35,966 nt of DNA from Euryarchaeota archaeon UBA556 (lineage in GTDB: Archaea; Thermoplasmatota; Poseidoniia; Poseidoniales; Thalassarchaeaceae), in contig DADI01000013.1 in NCBI GenBank assembly GCA_002494975.1, positions 1 to 35,966 of the forward strand, written 5' to 3'. The position numbers were made by a program, and so were the translations under genes. Each line of letters begins with the position of its first letter. The first letter of the stretch is position 1. The notes below the pieces were generated by a model. It was not told the origin of the DNA. It ran no database searches and saw only the letters and a list, made by a program, of their open reading frames with translations. Below are positions 1 through 8,530 of the stretch, one piece after another.

Positions 1-1226
1 CCCTCTCCTGATTGAGCTCTAATCTGAACTAGCACATCCATTCCTTCGACAATCATGCCAGGATAGGTGCCTGAACCATTTGAAGTGACATATTCTGGAT
101 TATTTGCTCCAGAATAGTCTATTGTATTCGCTTGATCATCACCTAAAATAATTTGGAAATCGGCTTGCGAGGAATTGAACCATGCAGTAACAGCAACACC
201 ATATCCCATTGGCACATTAACTTGATAATTATCATTAAGATCTTCATTTAATGAACCCCAACCTGAGTAACTATTGTTAACAGAAACTGCAGTTATCAAC
301 AAAGTTGTTGGATTTAAGTAATCGTTGGAAGCGTCTCCGCCACTACCTGCATCATCTTGATTATTAACGGGGGCTGAACTCATATTATCGAAATTAAATG
401 TCAAATTATAGTCATGGCTTCCCGTACTTCCGGGGTATGCGTATACTCTGAAGAATAAATCGCTCCCACCGTAATTATTCACCGTGACTGTCTCAGGATT
501 CGAAAACCAACTATATGTAATAGGCGTAGTACTTGAGTTGTCGTAAACTTCTAGATCTAAATCAGCAGTAGAGTTCCAGCTTAATGATGCACTTACTCCA
601 AAGTAAGCAGGCATAGATACCTTGTAGTAATCATTATCGTCAGATGAGTAAGTGACATCACCCCAAAATGACATATTAGTTGCATTGAGCGACATTGCAT
701 TGGCTATACTGTTTCCAGCGTCTGTGCCTGTACCTGCATCGTGGCCTCCGTTACCAGTGCCACTACCGCCACCTCCACCGGAAGAATTTACAGAAAATAT
801 CCAGATTTGCATAGTGTATGTCCCAGTACCAGAATAGTGATCTACCCAGATATATAATAAACTTCCACCAACACTAGTCCCGTTAGATGAGACCTCTTCT
901 GTAGTTCCGGAAGAAGAAAGGCTGGAATCTATCGCACTACCGCCTGAATTTTGTAAGACAAGATCAAAATCAACACCAGATGAGAAGGTGATTTGAACTG
1001 AAATACCGGTATTAGGAGACATATTGACGCTGTAATAATCTGAAGTATCGCTGGAGGCTGTCAAATTCCCATAATAAGTCGCATTAGTTGCTGGCAAATT
1101 AGTAGCATTAGATGAAGTATTACCTGCATCCCCACCACTACCTGCATCATTACCCAAAACCGGTATTGCAAGCATAGTTAACATCAATATTGAAACTAAA
1201 ATCGAGGTAGTCTTTCGATTATTCAT
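1..1226 (-). CDS. Secreted PPC-like repeat protein, C-terminus cut by window edge
   Basis: An open frame runs on the minus strand from ATG at 1226 to the left window edge without a stop, so the gene is partial. The protein starts with a basic, hydrophobic signal peptide (MNNRKTTSILVSILMLTMLA). Three similar modules of about 130 residues follow. Each begins with a Gly/Asp/Ala-rich linker of the form DAGxGxDAGN (near 1119-1150, 711-746 and 327-356) and continues with a beta-rich segment resembling bacterial pre-peptidase C-terminal (PPC) domains: a DYY..V core, then D[FL]DL near the middle and a Y-rich end. A Gly-rich linker precedes module 2. Many N-x-S/T sequons suggest a glycosylated extracellular protein. 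A TATA box lies at 1279-1286. No catalytic domain is visible in the part present; binding or adhesion is only a guess. The PPC assignment rests on pattern, not on a search. Confidence 0.8.
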   Translation of the reverse strand, partial: MNNRKTTSILVSILMLTMLAIPVLGNDAGSGGDAGNTSSNATNLPATNATYYGNLTASSDTSDYYSVNMSPNTGISVQITFSSGVDFDLVLQNSGGSAIDSSLSSSGTTEEVSSNGTSVGGSLLYIWVDHYSGTGTYTMQIWIFSVNSSGGGGGSGTGNGGHDAGTGTDAGNSIANAMSLNATNMSFWGDVTYSSDDNDYYKVSMPAYFGVSASLSWNSTADLDLEVYDNSSTTPITYSWFSNPETVTVNNYGGSDLFFRVYAYPGSTGSHDYNLTFNFDNMSSAPVNNQDDAGSGGDASNDYLNPTTLLITAVSVNNSYSGWGSLNEDLNDNYQVNVPMGYGVAVTAWFNSSQADFQIILGDDQANTIDYSGANNPEYVTSNGSGTYPGMIVEGMDVLVQIRAQSGE

Positions 1227-1274
1227 ATATGACGGAAGGGATATGATGATTTGAAGTCTCTCTGTAGAGTGAAA

Positions 1275-2123
1275 TCAATATTTATAGAATCCTTCACCTG
1301 ATTTTCGACCCAACTTACCTTCTTCGACCATCTTAACAAGTAACTTCGAGGGTGCGTATTTATCATCTCTAAATCCTTCATGTAGTACATTCATTATGTG
1401 TAAAACAGTGTCATTACCAATTAAGTCAGACAAGGCTAAAGGGCCAATCGGATGATTCATGCCAAGTTTCATAATTCCATCAATAGCCTCTGGTTTTGCA
1501 ACACCTTCTTCCAATGTCAGTATTGCTTCATTTATCATTGGACAAAGTATCCTATTTGAAACGAAACCTGGAGAGTCATTGCAAGAAAGTGCTGTTTTAC
1601 CCATTTTTTCTGCAGCATTAACTACTGCCGCATTAACTTCATCAGAAGTACTGCTACCATTTATTATCTCTACAAGTCTCATAATAGGGACAGGATTCAT
1701 GAAATGCATACCAATGACCCTATCTGGCCTTCCAGTAGCACTAGCGATTGAATCAATACTGATACTGGAAGTATTAGTAGCAAGTATTGTTTCAGGTTTA
1801 CAGAAAGAATCTAGCTCTTTGAATAAATCCGTCTTATACGAAAGAACTTCAGGAATTGCTTCAATTACCAAATCAGCATCTGATGCAGAGGAATTATCTG
1901 TAGATATACTAATTCTACTGAGCGCAGATTGGGCCTCATCTTCAGATATCTTCTCTTTACTTACTAATTTAGTCAAGGATTGTTCGATTGTTAACATACC
2001 TTTGTCTACAAATTCTTGCTTGATATCAATCATTGTAACTTTGTAGCCCGCACAAGATGATACTTGAGCAATCCCATTGCCCATTTGCCCAGCGCCAATA
2101 ATTGCTATATGCTCGATTGCCAT
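1275..2123 (-). CDS. hbd: 3-hydroxybutyryl/3-hydroxyacyl-CoA dehydrogenase
   Basis: A 282-residue NAD-dependent enzyme that interconverts L-3-hydroxyacyl-CoA and 3-oxoacyl-CoA in beta-oxidation or branched-chain and hydroxybutyrate metabolism. The N-terminal Rossmann fold shows GAGQMG at residues 10-15. The catalytic His-Glu pair is visible as H140 (GMHFMNP) and E152 (RLVEII), 12 apart as in mammalian HAD. The C-terminal helical domain carries NDSPGFVSNR and NHPIGPLALSDLIG. The frame stays open upstream through an in-frame ATG at 2141 and a TTG at 2174. I chose ATG 2123 because it starts the conserved fold directly and gives the usual length of about 282; the TTG would overlap the protease stop. 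It is not fused to an enoyl-CoA hydratase. An acyl-CoA dehydrogenase follows beyond the protease gene, which fits a dispersed beta-oxidation pathway. Confidence 0.92.
   Translation of the reverse strand: MAIEHIAIIGAGQMGNGIAQVSSCAGYKVTMIDIKQEFVDKGMLTIEQSLTKLVSKEKISEDEAQSALSRISISTDNSSASDADLVIEAIPEVLSYKTDLFKELDSFCKPETILATNTSSISIDSIASATGRPDRVIGMHFMNPVPIMRLVEIINGSSTSDEVNAAVVNAAEKMGKTALSCNDSPGFVSNRILCPMINEAILTLEEGVAKPEAIDGIMKLGMNHPIGPLALSDLIGNDTVLHIMNVLHEGFRDDKYAPSKLLVKMVEEGKLGRKSGEGFYKY
1279..1286 (-). promoter_or_regulatory. TATA box for the PPC-repeat protein gene
   Basis: On the minus strand this reads TATAAATA. With archaeal spacing of about 26 bp it predicts transcription starting near 1258, leaving a leader of about 30 nt before ATG 1226. 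It lies inside the last codons of the upstream dehydrogenase gene, so the secreted-protein gene can be transcribed on its own. Confidence 0.5.
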
Positions 2124-2160
2124 GTACGTTCCAATCGCCATTAAGGAATTAGTCTTCTGA

Positions 2161-5100
2161 TTAGTCAAGGTCAATCAAATCATCATCATTATCTGATGAA
2201 ATAGTGTAAATACTACGATTATTCTCTTTCCATGCCCTCAATTCTTCAACCTCAGGTAAATCTTCATTGACTGTATTCCAATCAATTGAGCTATCTTCTG
2301 AAGGAGATACTCGCAATAATTCATTTATTTCTTCCAAGGAATCTTCGATAGATTGAGTCGAAGCAGATATTTTTTCTTTCCTTACTCTGAAAGATTTTCT
2401 TAGTAAAACCGTCATGCTGAGAAGCATTATGAAACCAGTTATACTAGCTAAGAAATACCAAAGCATAGGTCCTTGATTCTGGGCGTCATCGATCGCCCAA
2501 TCTATCCAATCTTGATTTATGACCTCTAATGAGTAACTATTCCTGTTATTTACTGCATCAGTAGATATTCCTTGAATTAGGTGACTTCCAGTGGCCTCTC
2601 TAACCGAAATCTCAATGTTGAAAGTACCGGAACTATCACAAATAAACTCATGAGTGTCTATTATGCTCCAAATCATCACATAAGTTCCTGATTCACATTC
2701 ACCTTCTATAACTTTCAGCGGATCTAATGTAGAATTACGAATACTAACTTGGTTAAAGGCAAGAACAGGAGCAATTGTGTCGCGTGTTATTTCGAGTTCA
2801 TAGATATCTGTCGTATCTAATGCTTCAATTTCAATAAGATACTGATTTAGACCTTCTTGTAATGAAAAACCAAGTTGAACATATGTAGATCCAGGAGTAA
2901 TTAAGAATCGTTCATCTTCACCAACAATTCGCCACCAAATATTCTGATCAGGCCCACGGGTAATTACCGACATCACATTATCATCGGTAGTCAGACTACC
3001 ATTCCAAGGGGCTAAAATACCCGTTTGATAAACTGATTCATTAAGAACATAAAGACGGCATTGTTCAAATACGTTTTCGTTGTACTGCCCCTCAGTTGAG
3101 TCATATGCTACTAAACATAATTCATGGCTTCCAGTGACTTCTAGTGTGAAGTTATTCAAACCATTAATTCCTTCCCATTCATCTAACTCATTTCCATTGT
3201 GTGTGAAATACACATGCACTGGTTCATTCGAAGACCAAGACATTGTTTGGCGATGGTCAGACAGGTCTAATCCAAATGAAGACGACAAGTCCCATTCAAT
3301 CTCGGGAATTGTTCGATCTAAATTCAAACTCCACTGCTCACTTGCAGTATTTTCTGCCCAATCAATCAAATTCAATTCAACTAGATAATTACCATCTGAA
3401 ATATTAGATAAATTAACTTCTACTTCGGTAGTTTTTGTTGTATCAAATAACATCTCATCGGTAACAAAAATATCAGGCATGCTATTAACAGATTTACAAA
3501 CTTCTAAATTATCAGTAGGATTGGAAATATTAAGACACCATTCTTTAACATCAACAGACATATTGAGGCCGAAAATCGAACTGCTGATATTCAAAACATT
3601 AAACATATCATTAATATTATTCCGATAGCCATTTTGATCATCGATATAATATGAATCTAGTTCTGGAACTTCAGCATCAAATATCACCATGTGACTGCTT
3701 GAAATACTATTTCCGGCAGCATCTAAAGAAGTAATTGTAAATTCATTATCTTCAGGCATCAAATAATACTCATTTGAAGAACTACTTGATGAGTAATCAA
3801 TACCGATTTGACTAGGGATAAGACTTACTGTCCAGTTGACAAAACCATTTTGATCAAGATTAGGAATAGGCGCCCCATCTTGGAAAATACTGACCCCAGG
3901 TTCAGTTTGAATAACTAGATTGACATATGGTTCATTAGTTATCTCAGGTATCCCATAAATGAATAATGGCGGGGCTGTAATATCATAATTCACAGATAAC
4001 CAAGCTTCTGAAAATAGCCCAGATTTATCTGTAATATTAGCGCCATAATCGTGCCACTGCTCAACTGAAGGAATTGTTGAATTAATCCATACTTCTCTAA
4101 ATGAAATATTTTCCGGTATAGCGAAATGATTGCCAGAGTTCCAGATTTCAGTTAAATTATGCTGTGTGAAAGTGGTGTCAATTCCCTCGACGGAATTGGC
4201 TTGAGGGATTGTAGTTTGGTTGTTAATAGCATACCAATTTAAGTCATCTAAGGTGAATCCAATTCCTGTGTCAATTGCATGAATTTCTATTGGCAAGGTA
4301 TCATTAGTTTGCGTCATATTTTCAGGTACTGAAAATTCCACTACTGGGTCTATTTCTAATAATTCATAAGCATATGGAAGCTGTAATTTAATACCTCCAA
4401 CAAGAATGATTTCGACTTCTCCTTTCCAAATTCCAGCAGTCTCTGGCCTTTCGAATGCGAGATTGATTTGATGTGCACTTGAAGGAGTATCTCCTGCCAG
4501 TGTTTCTGAGCCATTAGGCCAAATAGAATTTATCTCAATATTCGTTAATTCTATCTGCTCTGTGATGACCAATTTATCACCACCAATCAGGTCAATATCT
4601 ATCCAAAATTGGACTTCTCCTGAGACAGAGTAGCCATGTACTGCAACTGCATAAAGTCCATTTTCAACATCATTTAATTGGATATTTTCTGCTGAGCTAC
4701 CGGTCCAAGAACGAGAAACTTCTTCACTAGAGGTGAATATACCATCTTCATTATCATCATAGAACAAGAATAGGTCAAGATCCGCAGAATCATATGCATC
4801 CATAGATATACTCAGTTCAGAAACTTCATCCACTGTGAAATTATGCCACCATGAAGAGGTCATTTTATCACTAGAAACGTCTTGATAAGCGGTTTCATTA
4901 TCGAAATATATGGGTTGAGTCCAACCATAAGCAGATACCGATTCTACATCCATTGGCACTGTAGAAACTACATGAACTGCATCGACACCATTTCCTTCAG
5001 ACCAATCACTAACTGACTGAGAAAAACCATCCGCTTCAGCAGCAACATAACCCACTGAAATGTTCAATGCATTATCATTCGTAGAAACACCATGAAGTGC

Positions 5101-8100
5101 AGTATGGAGTACCATTTGATGAGTTCCCGCTAACGCAGGAACTGTGAAAACTTCTCTGGACGTATCAGTATATGTCCCCCAATTATGCCTACCGCTTCCT
5201 GCATGATTATTTGCGGAGCGAGAAGTTATGCTGAATGTTGAATCACCGTATGAATCAGGATCATCCGCAGAGTAACCATGAGGGGTTTCATCTAGCCATA
5301 ATATATCCACATCAGTATAGGGATTATCATCCCAATCTACATCTAGAATAACTGTGCCACCTGTGTCCCACTCAGATGGCCAATCTACGGTTAAGAAGCG
5401 CCAATCACCACTCTCAGCACGCCAATTCCACCTTGTCGCACCGCTAATCCATTCTTCGTCATAGAGAGTTTGATTAGATACGTTTCCATCTAATGGTTTA
5501 GGAGTTATTTCAAAAGGCCCTGACCAAGGTACATTAGTCACGACAGGTAATGTCCAATTACGATGAGAAATTGATGACGAAGTGAGATTTGTATAATCAT
5601 ATGACTCAATTAGAACACCATGTTGGTGAAGACCGGATTCTGCATCAATAGGAACTTGAATATTCATAGTCACAGTGGAACTACTGTTAGCGTTGACCAC
5701 TGTACTAGATGGCAATGATAGCCAATCTTCATCTACACTCCCAAATGCAGTCCAATCAACTTCTATTCGGACAGGATCATCTGATAAATCACCATTATAA
5801 TTCCAAACCCCGAGGAAAATTCCATCTCTAGCATCCTCGAAAGGGTTACCTACTCTAACTTCAGCATTTGGACCATTTGAACCCCAATAAGTTACTTCTT
5901 CTAATTCACTTGATTCAGTCCAATCCTCTGAATCGACCATCGAATCATTATCAAAATCTTCAACATAAATCCCGTCACCATCATTGTCACTCCACCTATA
6001 AATTTGTAAAATTACCCTTTCTTCACTATTTTTATCCATATTACCGTCGAAGGCAGAATATTCGATAGTTGCCCGAGCACGAAGTTGTCTAGTATCTTCA
6101 GGAAGTGAATGTATACTATCTGGTATGTGAAGAGGGATCAGTAAATCGGGTCTATCTCCCTGATGCCCATCCCAAGTATCATTGATTCCTGATTCACTAC
6201 CATTTCCAGTACTGTTCCAGACAATTACTTCATGTAGAAGCGGATCAAATACAGTTGAAGTGTACCTCAATAGAAGGTCTGTATCGCCATGGTTAGTGAA
6301 CTCTAAATCGACAGATTGAGACTCACCAGGGAACATATAATTGATATTAGCGTCTCTATGTTTTCCTTGGAATGTACCACTATTCCATTGAGCCGGACTT
6401 AACCACCAACTCCCATTGTCGCCTTCCAAAGTAGAAACTGCACGTGAGGCATTAAACCAGCCACCGCCTTGAATAAATGATTCATACCCTCTATCATCAG
6501 AAGTTGATAAAACAAAATCTCGTAAAGTTTGAGAATCAGGATATTCACCTTGATTTTCTTGCCATGCTTCTGCTACTAGAGCTAGTAAACCTGCAGCAAT
6601 TGGTGTCGCCAAACTAGTACCACCCCATGTAGTAACGGCTGAATTAGCATTGTTTCTGAGATTTAAGGGTAAATCACCGGTTGCACCCCAACCTACTGCA
6701 ACTATGTCTGGGTCCATTCGACCTACTACATTGGGTCCTCTATTAGACCAAGGAGCACTTTGGCCCCAAGAGTCGCTAGAACGAGAGCTGAATGCACCTA
6801 CTGAGAAAATCCCATGAGCAGCTCCTGGGACTTTAGTGGTACCAAAACCATGGCCCCCATTACCTATTGCTACAGAATATGACGCCTCATCATTATACAC
6901 TCTTGTTAGCCAGTCTAGATATAGAGAATAACCGTCAGCACCAGACTCATCTATACTCGAGTAACCAAAAGAAAATGAACCGATATTAGCTTGATCATAC
7001 TTGGTGTCAGATTTACCATCATTTCCTTCAGCAATCCACCTCCAAGCATCAAGTGAGTGCCCACCTGAGTAATGGTTCCCTATAGATGCTATAGTTGCAT
7101 TAGGCGCCATTCCTAGGACACTACCATCATCAACTACACCTTGAGCAGAAATCGCACTGGCGCATAAAGTTCCATGATTACCAGAATCTAACATAAACAA
7201 TGTCAAATTACCAGGTCCTGATATTCGATTTTGGTAACCATGCCTAATAGAATATGTTTCACCGTAAGGCACACCATTGATTCCATCGGAAATCCAATAT
7301 ACCAATCCACCTGAAACATCCCATAAACCATCTCCATCAGTATCCAAACCGGTAGTTTCAGCACCAGGACGAATTGCTTTTTCGCCACTAAAATCTCCAT
7401 CGACATTCATGTCAACATATGCTGTTTCATAAACTCCAGATAGATCTTCATCAATAACTATTATTGGAACATCAGTACCCATTTTCGAACGGAGTGTAGA
7501 GTCAGGGTGCTCTCCTAAATGGTAGATACCAGAGAGAGATACAGAAATGCCAGAAATATTGTAACCAGATATATCCAGTAAGCCATCTGAATTATTATCA
7601 TAATCCAAAGTTGAAGTATCTGCATACCAAGTATTAGAGCTAGGATATGATTGACCATTTACTAAGTATGAATACATACTATTGTGATCAAACATCATTG
7701 GCCAGCCGGACCAATTAGAACGAATATCGTCAACTCTTGCTTGTGTCCCGTCTAAATCAGGATGAGCGAAATCGACACCTGTGTCAGCAACTGCGACAAT
7801 CATGCCTTCTCCTGTATAGCCTCTATCCCAAGCATCATTTGCACCATGTATTTCCCCAGACCTTACTGTTTCTGGCTCAAAATCAGGCATTTCGAATGGT
7901 ATTGTATCATATGGTTCAGGGTTATTCTGAGCATCTAATATTGATATTATTCCAGGGACACTGGGTAATTTGTGAAAAATATCTGATGACATCCAAAAGG
8001 TTCTATGATCAATCTCACCTGAGGTGGGATCGAAACTCTGGAATGTTTCACCATTTTTGGCCCCTGCTTGCTCGTCTAAGGCATCATTCAGTAATTGCCA

Positions 8101-8358
8101 ATGATTTAATTCAGCAAGAGACCAAGTTATCACAGTCACTCTAATTTTTTCTTCGCCTAAACTCACTCTAGAAAAAATAGATTCTTCAATCCAAGGATTA
8201 CCAGGGGAAGGAAATGAAGGGATTTTTTCTTCAGCTGAACTGGTGAATATTTTATCTTCAGAAATATCGATATTGGAAGGCACCTCATTAACTAATACTA
8301 AAGATAACGACGAAGTCATCATTAGAATGGCTAAAACCACTGCACGACCCTTAAGCAT
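2161..8358 (-). CDS. Giant membrane-anchored subtilisin-like (S8) protease
   Basis: This 2065-residue extracellular serine protease has a signal peptide at residues 1-25 and a propeptide-like region to about 150. The S8 catalytic domain shows Asp192 (VAVADTGVDF), His395 (DSGNHGT), oxyanion Asn500 (AIGNGG) and Ser582 (GGTSLATPIA). Asp and His are about 200 residues apart, far more than in subtilisin. The insert holds several Asp/Asn-rich, probably calcium-binding loops (DYDNNSDG near 252, DTDGDG near 339). About 1300 residues of beta-sandwich, Ig-like or PPC-like modules with many N-x-S/T sequons follow. One transmembrane helix at about 1967-1987, followed by basic residues, puts an acidic tail of about 80 residues in the cytoplasm. 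It probably degrades proteins at the cell surface. The long insert recalls pyrolysin-type archaeal subtilases. All catalytic residues are present, so it should be active. Confidence 0.93.
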   Translation of the reverse strand: MLKGRAVVLAILMMTSSLSLVLVNEVPSNIDISEDKIFTSSAEEKIPSFPSPGNPWIEESIFSRVSLGEEKIRVTVITWSLAELNHWQLLNDALDEQAGAKNGETFQSFDPTSGEIDHRTFWMSSDIFHKLPSVPGIISILDAQNNPEPYDTIPFEMPDFEPETVRSGEIHGANDAWDRGYTGEGMIVAVADTGVDFAHPDLDGTQARVDDIRSNWSGWPMMFDHNSMYSYLVNGQSYPSSNTWYADTSTLDYDNNSDGLLDISGYNISGISVSLSGIYHLGEHPDSTLRSKMGTDVPIIVIDEDLSGVYETAYVDMNVDGDFSGEKAIRPGAETTGLDTDGDGLWDVSGGLVYWISDGINGVPYGETYSIRHGYQNRISGPGNLTLFMLDSGNHGTLCASAISAQGVVDDGSVLGMAPNATIASIGNHYSGGHSLDAWRWIAEGNDGKSDTKYDQANIGSFSFGYSSIDESGADGYSLYLDWLTRVYNDEASYSVAIGNGGHGFGTTKVPGAAHGIFSVGAFSSRSSDSWGQSAPWSNRGPNVVGRMDPDIVAVGWGATGDLPLNLRNNANSAVTTWGGTSLATPIAAGLLALVAEAWQENQGEYPDSQTLRDFVLSTSDDRGYESFIQGGGWFNASRAVSTLEGDNGSWWLSPAQWNSGTFQGKHRDANINYMFPGESQSVDLEFTNHGDTDLLLRYTSTVFDPLLHEVIVWNSTGNGSESGINDTWDGHQGDRPDLLIPLHIPDSIHSLPEDTRQLRARATIEYSAFDGNMDKNSEERVILQIYRWSDNDGDGIYVEDFDNDSMVDSEDWTESSELEEVTYWGSNGPNAEVRVGNPFEDARDGIFLGVWNYNGDLSDDPVRIEVDWTAFGSVDEDWLSLPSSTVVNANSSSTVTMNIQVPIDAESGLHQHGVLIESYDYTNLTSSSISHRNWTLPVVTNVPWSGPFEITPKPLDGNVSNQTLYDEEWISGATRWNWRAESGDWRFLTVDWPSEWDTGGTVILDVDWDDNPYTDVDILWLDETPHGYSADDPDSYGDSTFSITSRSANNHAGSGRHNWGTYTDTSREVFTVPALAGTHQMVLHTALHGVSTNDNALNISVGYVAAEADGFSQSVSDWSEGNGVDAVHVVSTVPMDVESVSAYGWTQPIYFDNETAYQDVSSDKMTSSWWHNFTVDEVSELSISMDAYDSADLDLFLFYDDNEDGIFTSSEEVSRSWTGSSAENIQLNDVENGLYAVAVHGYSVSGEVQFWIDIDLIGGDKLVITEQIELTNIEINSIWPNGSETLAGDTPSSAHQINLAFERPETAGIWKGEVEIILVGGIKLQLPYAYELLEIDPVVEFSVPENMTQTNDTLPIEIHAIDTGIGFTLDDLNWYAINNQTTIPQANSVEGIDTTFTQHNLTEIWNSGNHFAIPENISFREVWINSTIPSVEQWHDYGANITDKSGLFSEAWLSVNYDITAPPLFIYGIPEITNEPYVNLVIQTEPGVSIFQDGAPIPNLDQNGFVNWTVSLIPSQIGIDYSSSSSSNEYYLMPEDNEFTITSLDAAGNSISSSHMVIFDAEVPELDSYYIDDQNGYRNNINDMFNVLNISSSIFGLNMSVDVKEWCLNISNPTDNLEVCKSVNSMPDIFVTDEMLFDTTKTTEVEVNLSNISDGNYLVELNLIDWAENTASEQWSLNLDRTIPEIEWDLSSSFGLDLSDHRQTMSWSSNEPVHVYFTHNGNELDEWEGINGLNNFTLEVTGSHELCLVAYDSTEGQYNENVFEQCRLYVLNESVYQTGILAPWNGSLTTDDNVMSVITRGPDQNIWWRIVGEDERFLITPGSTYVQLGFSLQEGLNQYLIEIEALDTTDIYELEITRDTIAPVLAFNQVSIRNSTLDPLKVIEGECESGTYVMIWSIIDTHEFICDSSGTFNIEISVREATGSHLIQGISTDAVNNRNSYSLEVINQDWIDWAIDDAQNQGPMLWYFLASITGFIMLLSMTVLLRKSFRVRKEKISASTQSIEDSLEEINELLRVSPSEDSSIDWNTVNEDLPEVEELRAWKENNRSIYTISSDNDDDLIDLD

Positions 8359-8445
8359 ACCCTTTGCGTAATTGCTACTGACTTGTATTTACCGGCCACG
8401 TGTCCCGTCATAATCAAAGAGGATGAGTCTTTCGAAGAGTCCACT

Positions 8446-8518
8446 AGTCCCGTAGTGTAGTGGTCCATCATGTCGGGTTTTGGTCCCGGCGACCCTGGTT
8501 CGAATCCGGGCGGGACTA
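8446..8518 (+). tRNA. tRNA-Gln (anticodon TTG)
   Basis: The 73-nt cloverleaf has acceptor AGTCCCG pairing with CGGGACT, discriminator A at 8518 and an encoded CCA at 8519-8521. The anticodon stem TCGGG/CCCGG encloses loop TTTTGGT, giving anticodon TTG, and the T-loop is TTCGAAT. No intron is seen. It lies between two minus-strand genes. A T6 run at 8542-8547, inside the 3' end of the downstream dehydrogenase gene, could end transcription. Confidence 0.97.
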
Positions 8519-8530
8519 CCAAAAAAGTAA

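Noticed and set aside
652..837. Plus-strand proline-rich ORF
   Set aside because: It is antisense to the Gly-rich linker of the PPC-repeat gene; the proline run mirrors glycine codons.
1459..2046. 195-codon plus-strand ORF
   Set aside because: Antisense shadow of the 3-hydroxyacyl-CoA dehydrogenase, which has complete catalytic motifs.
8331..8522. Minus-strand ORF with the sequence PGFEPGSPG
   Set aside because: It is the reverse strand of tRNA-Gln; this peptide is a typical artefact of translated tRNA T-arms.
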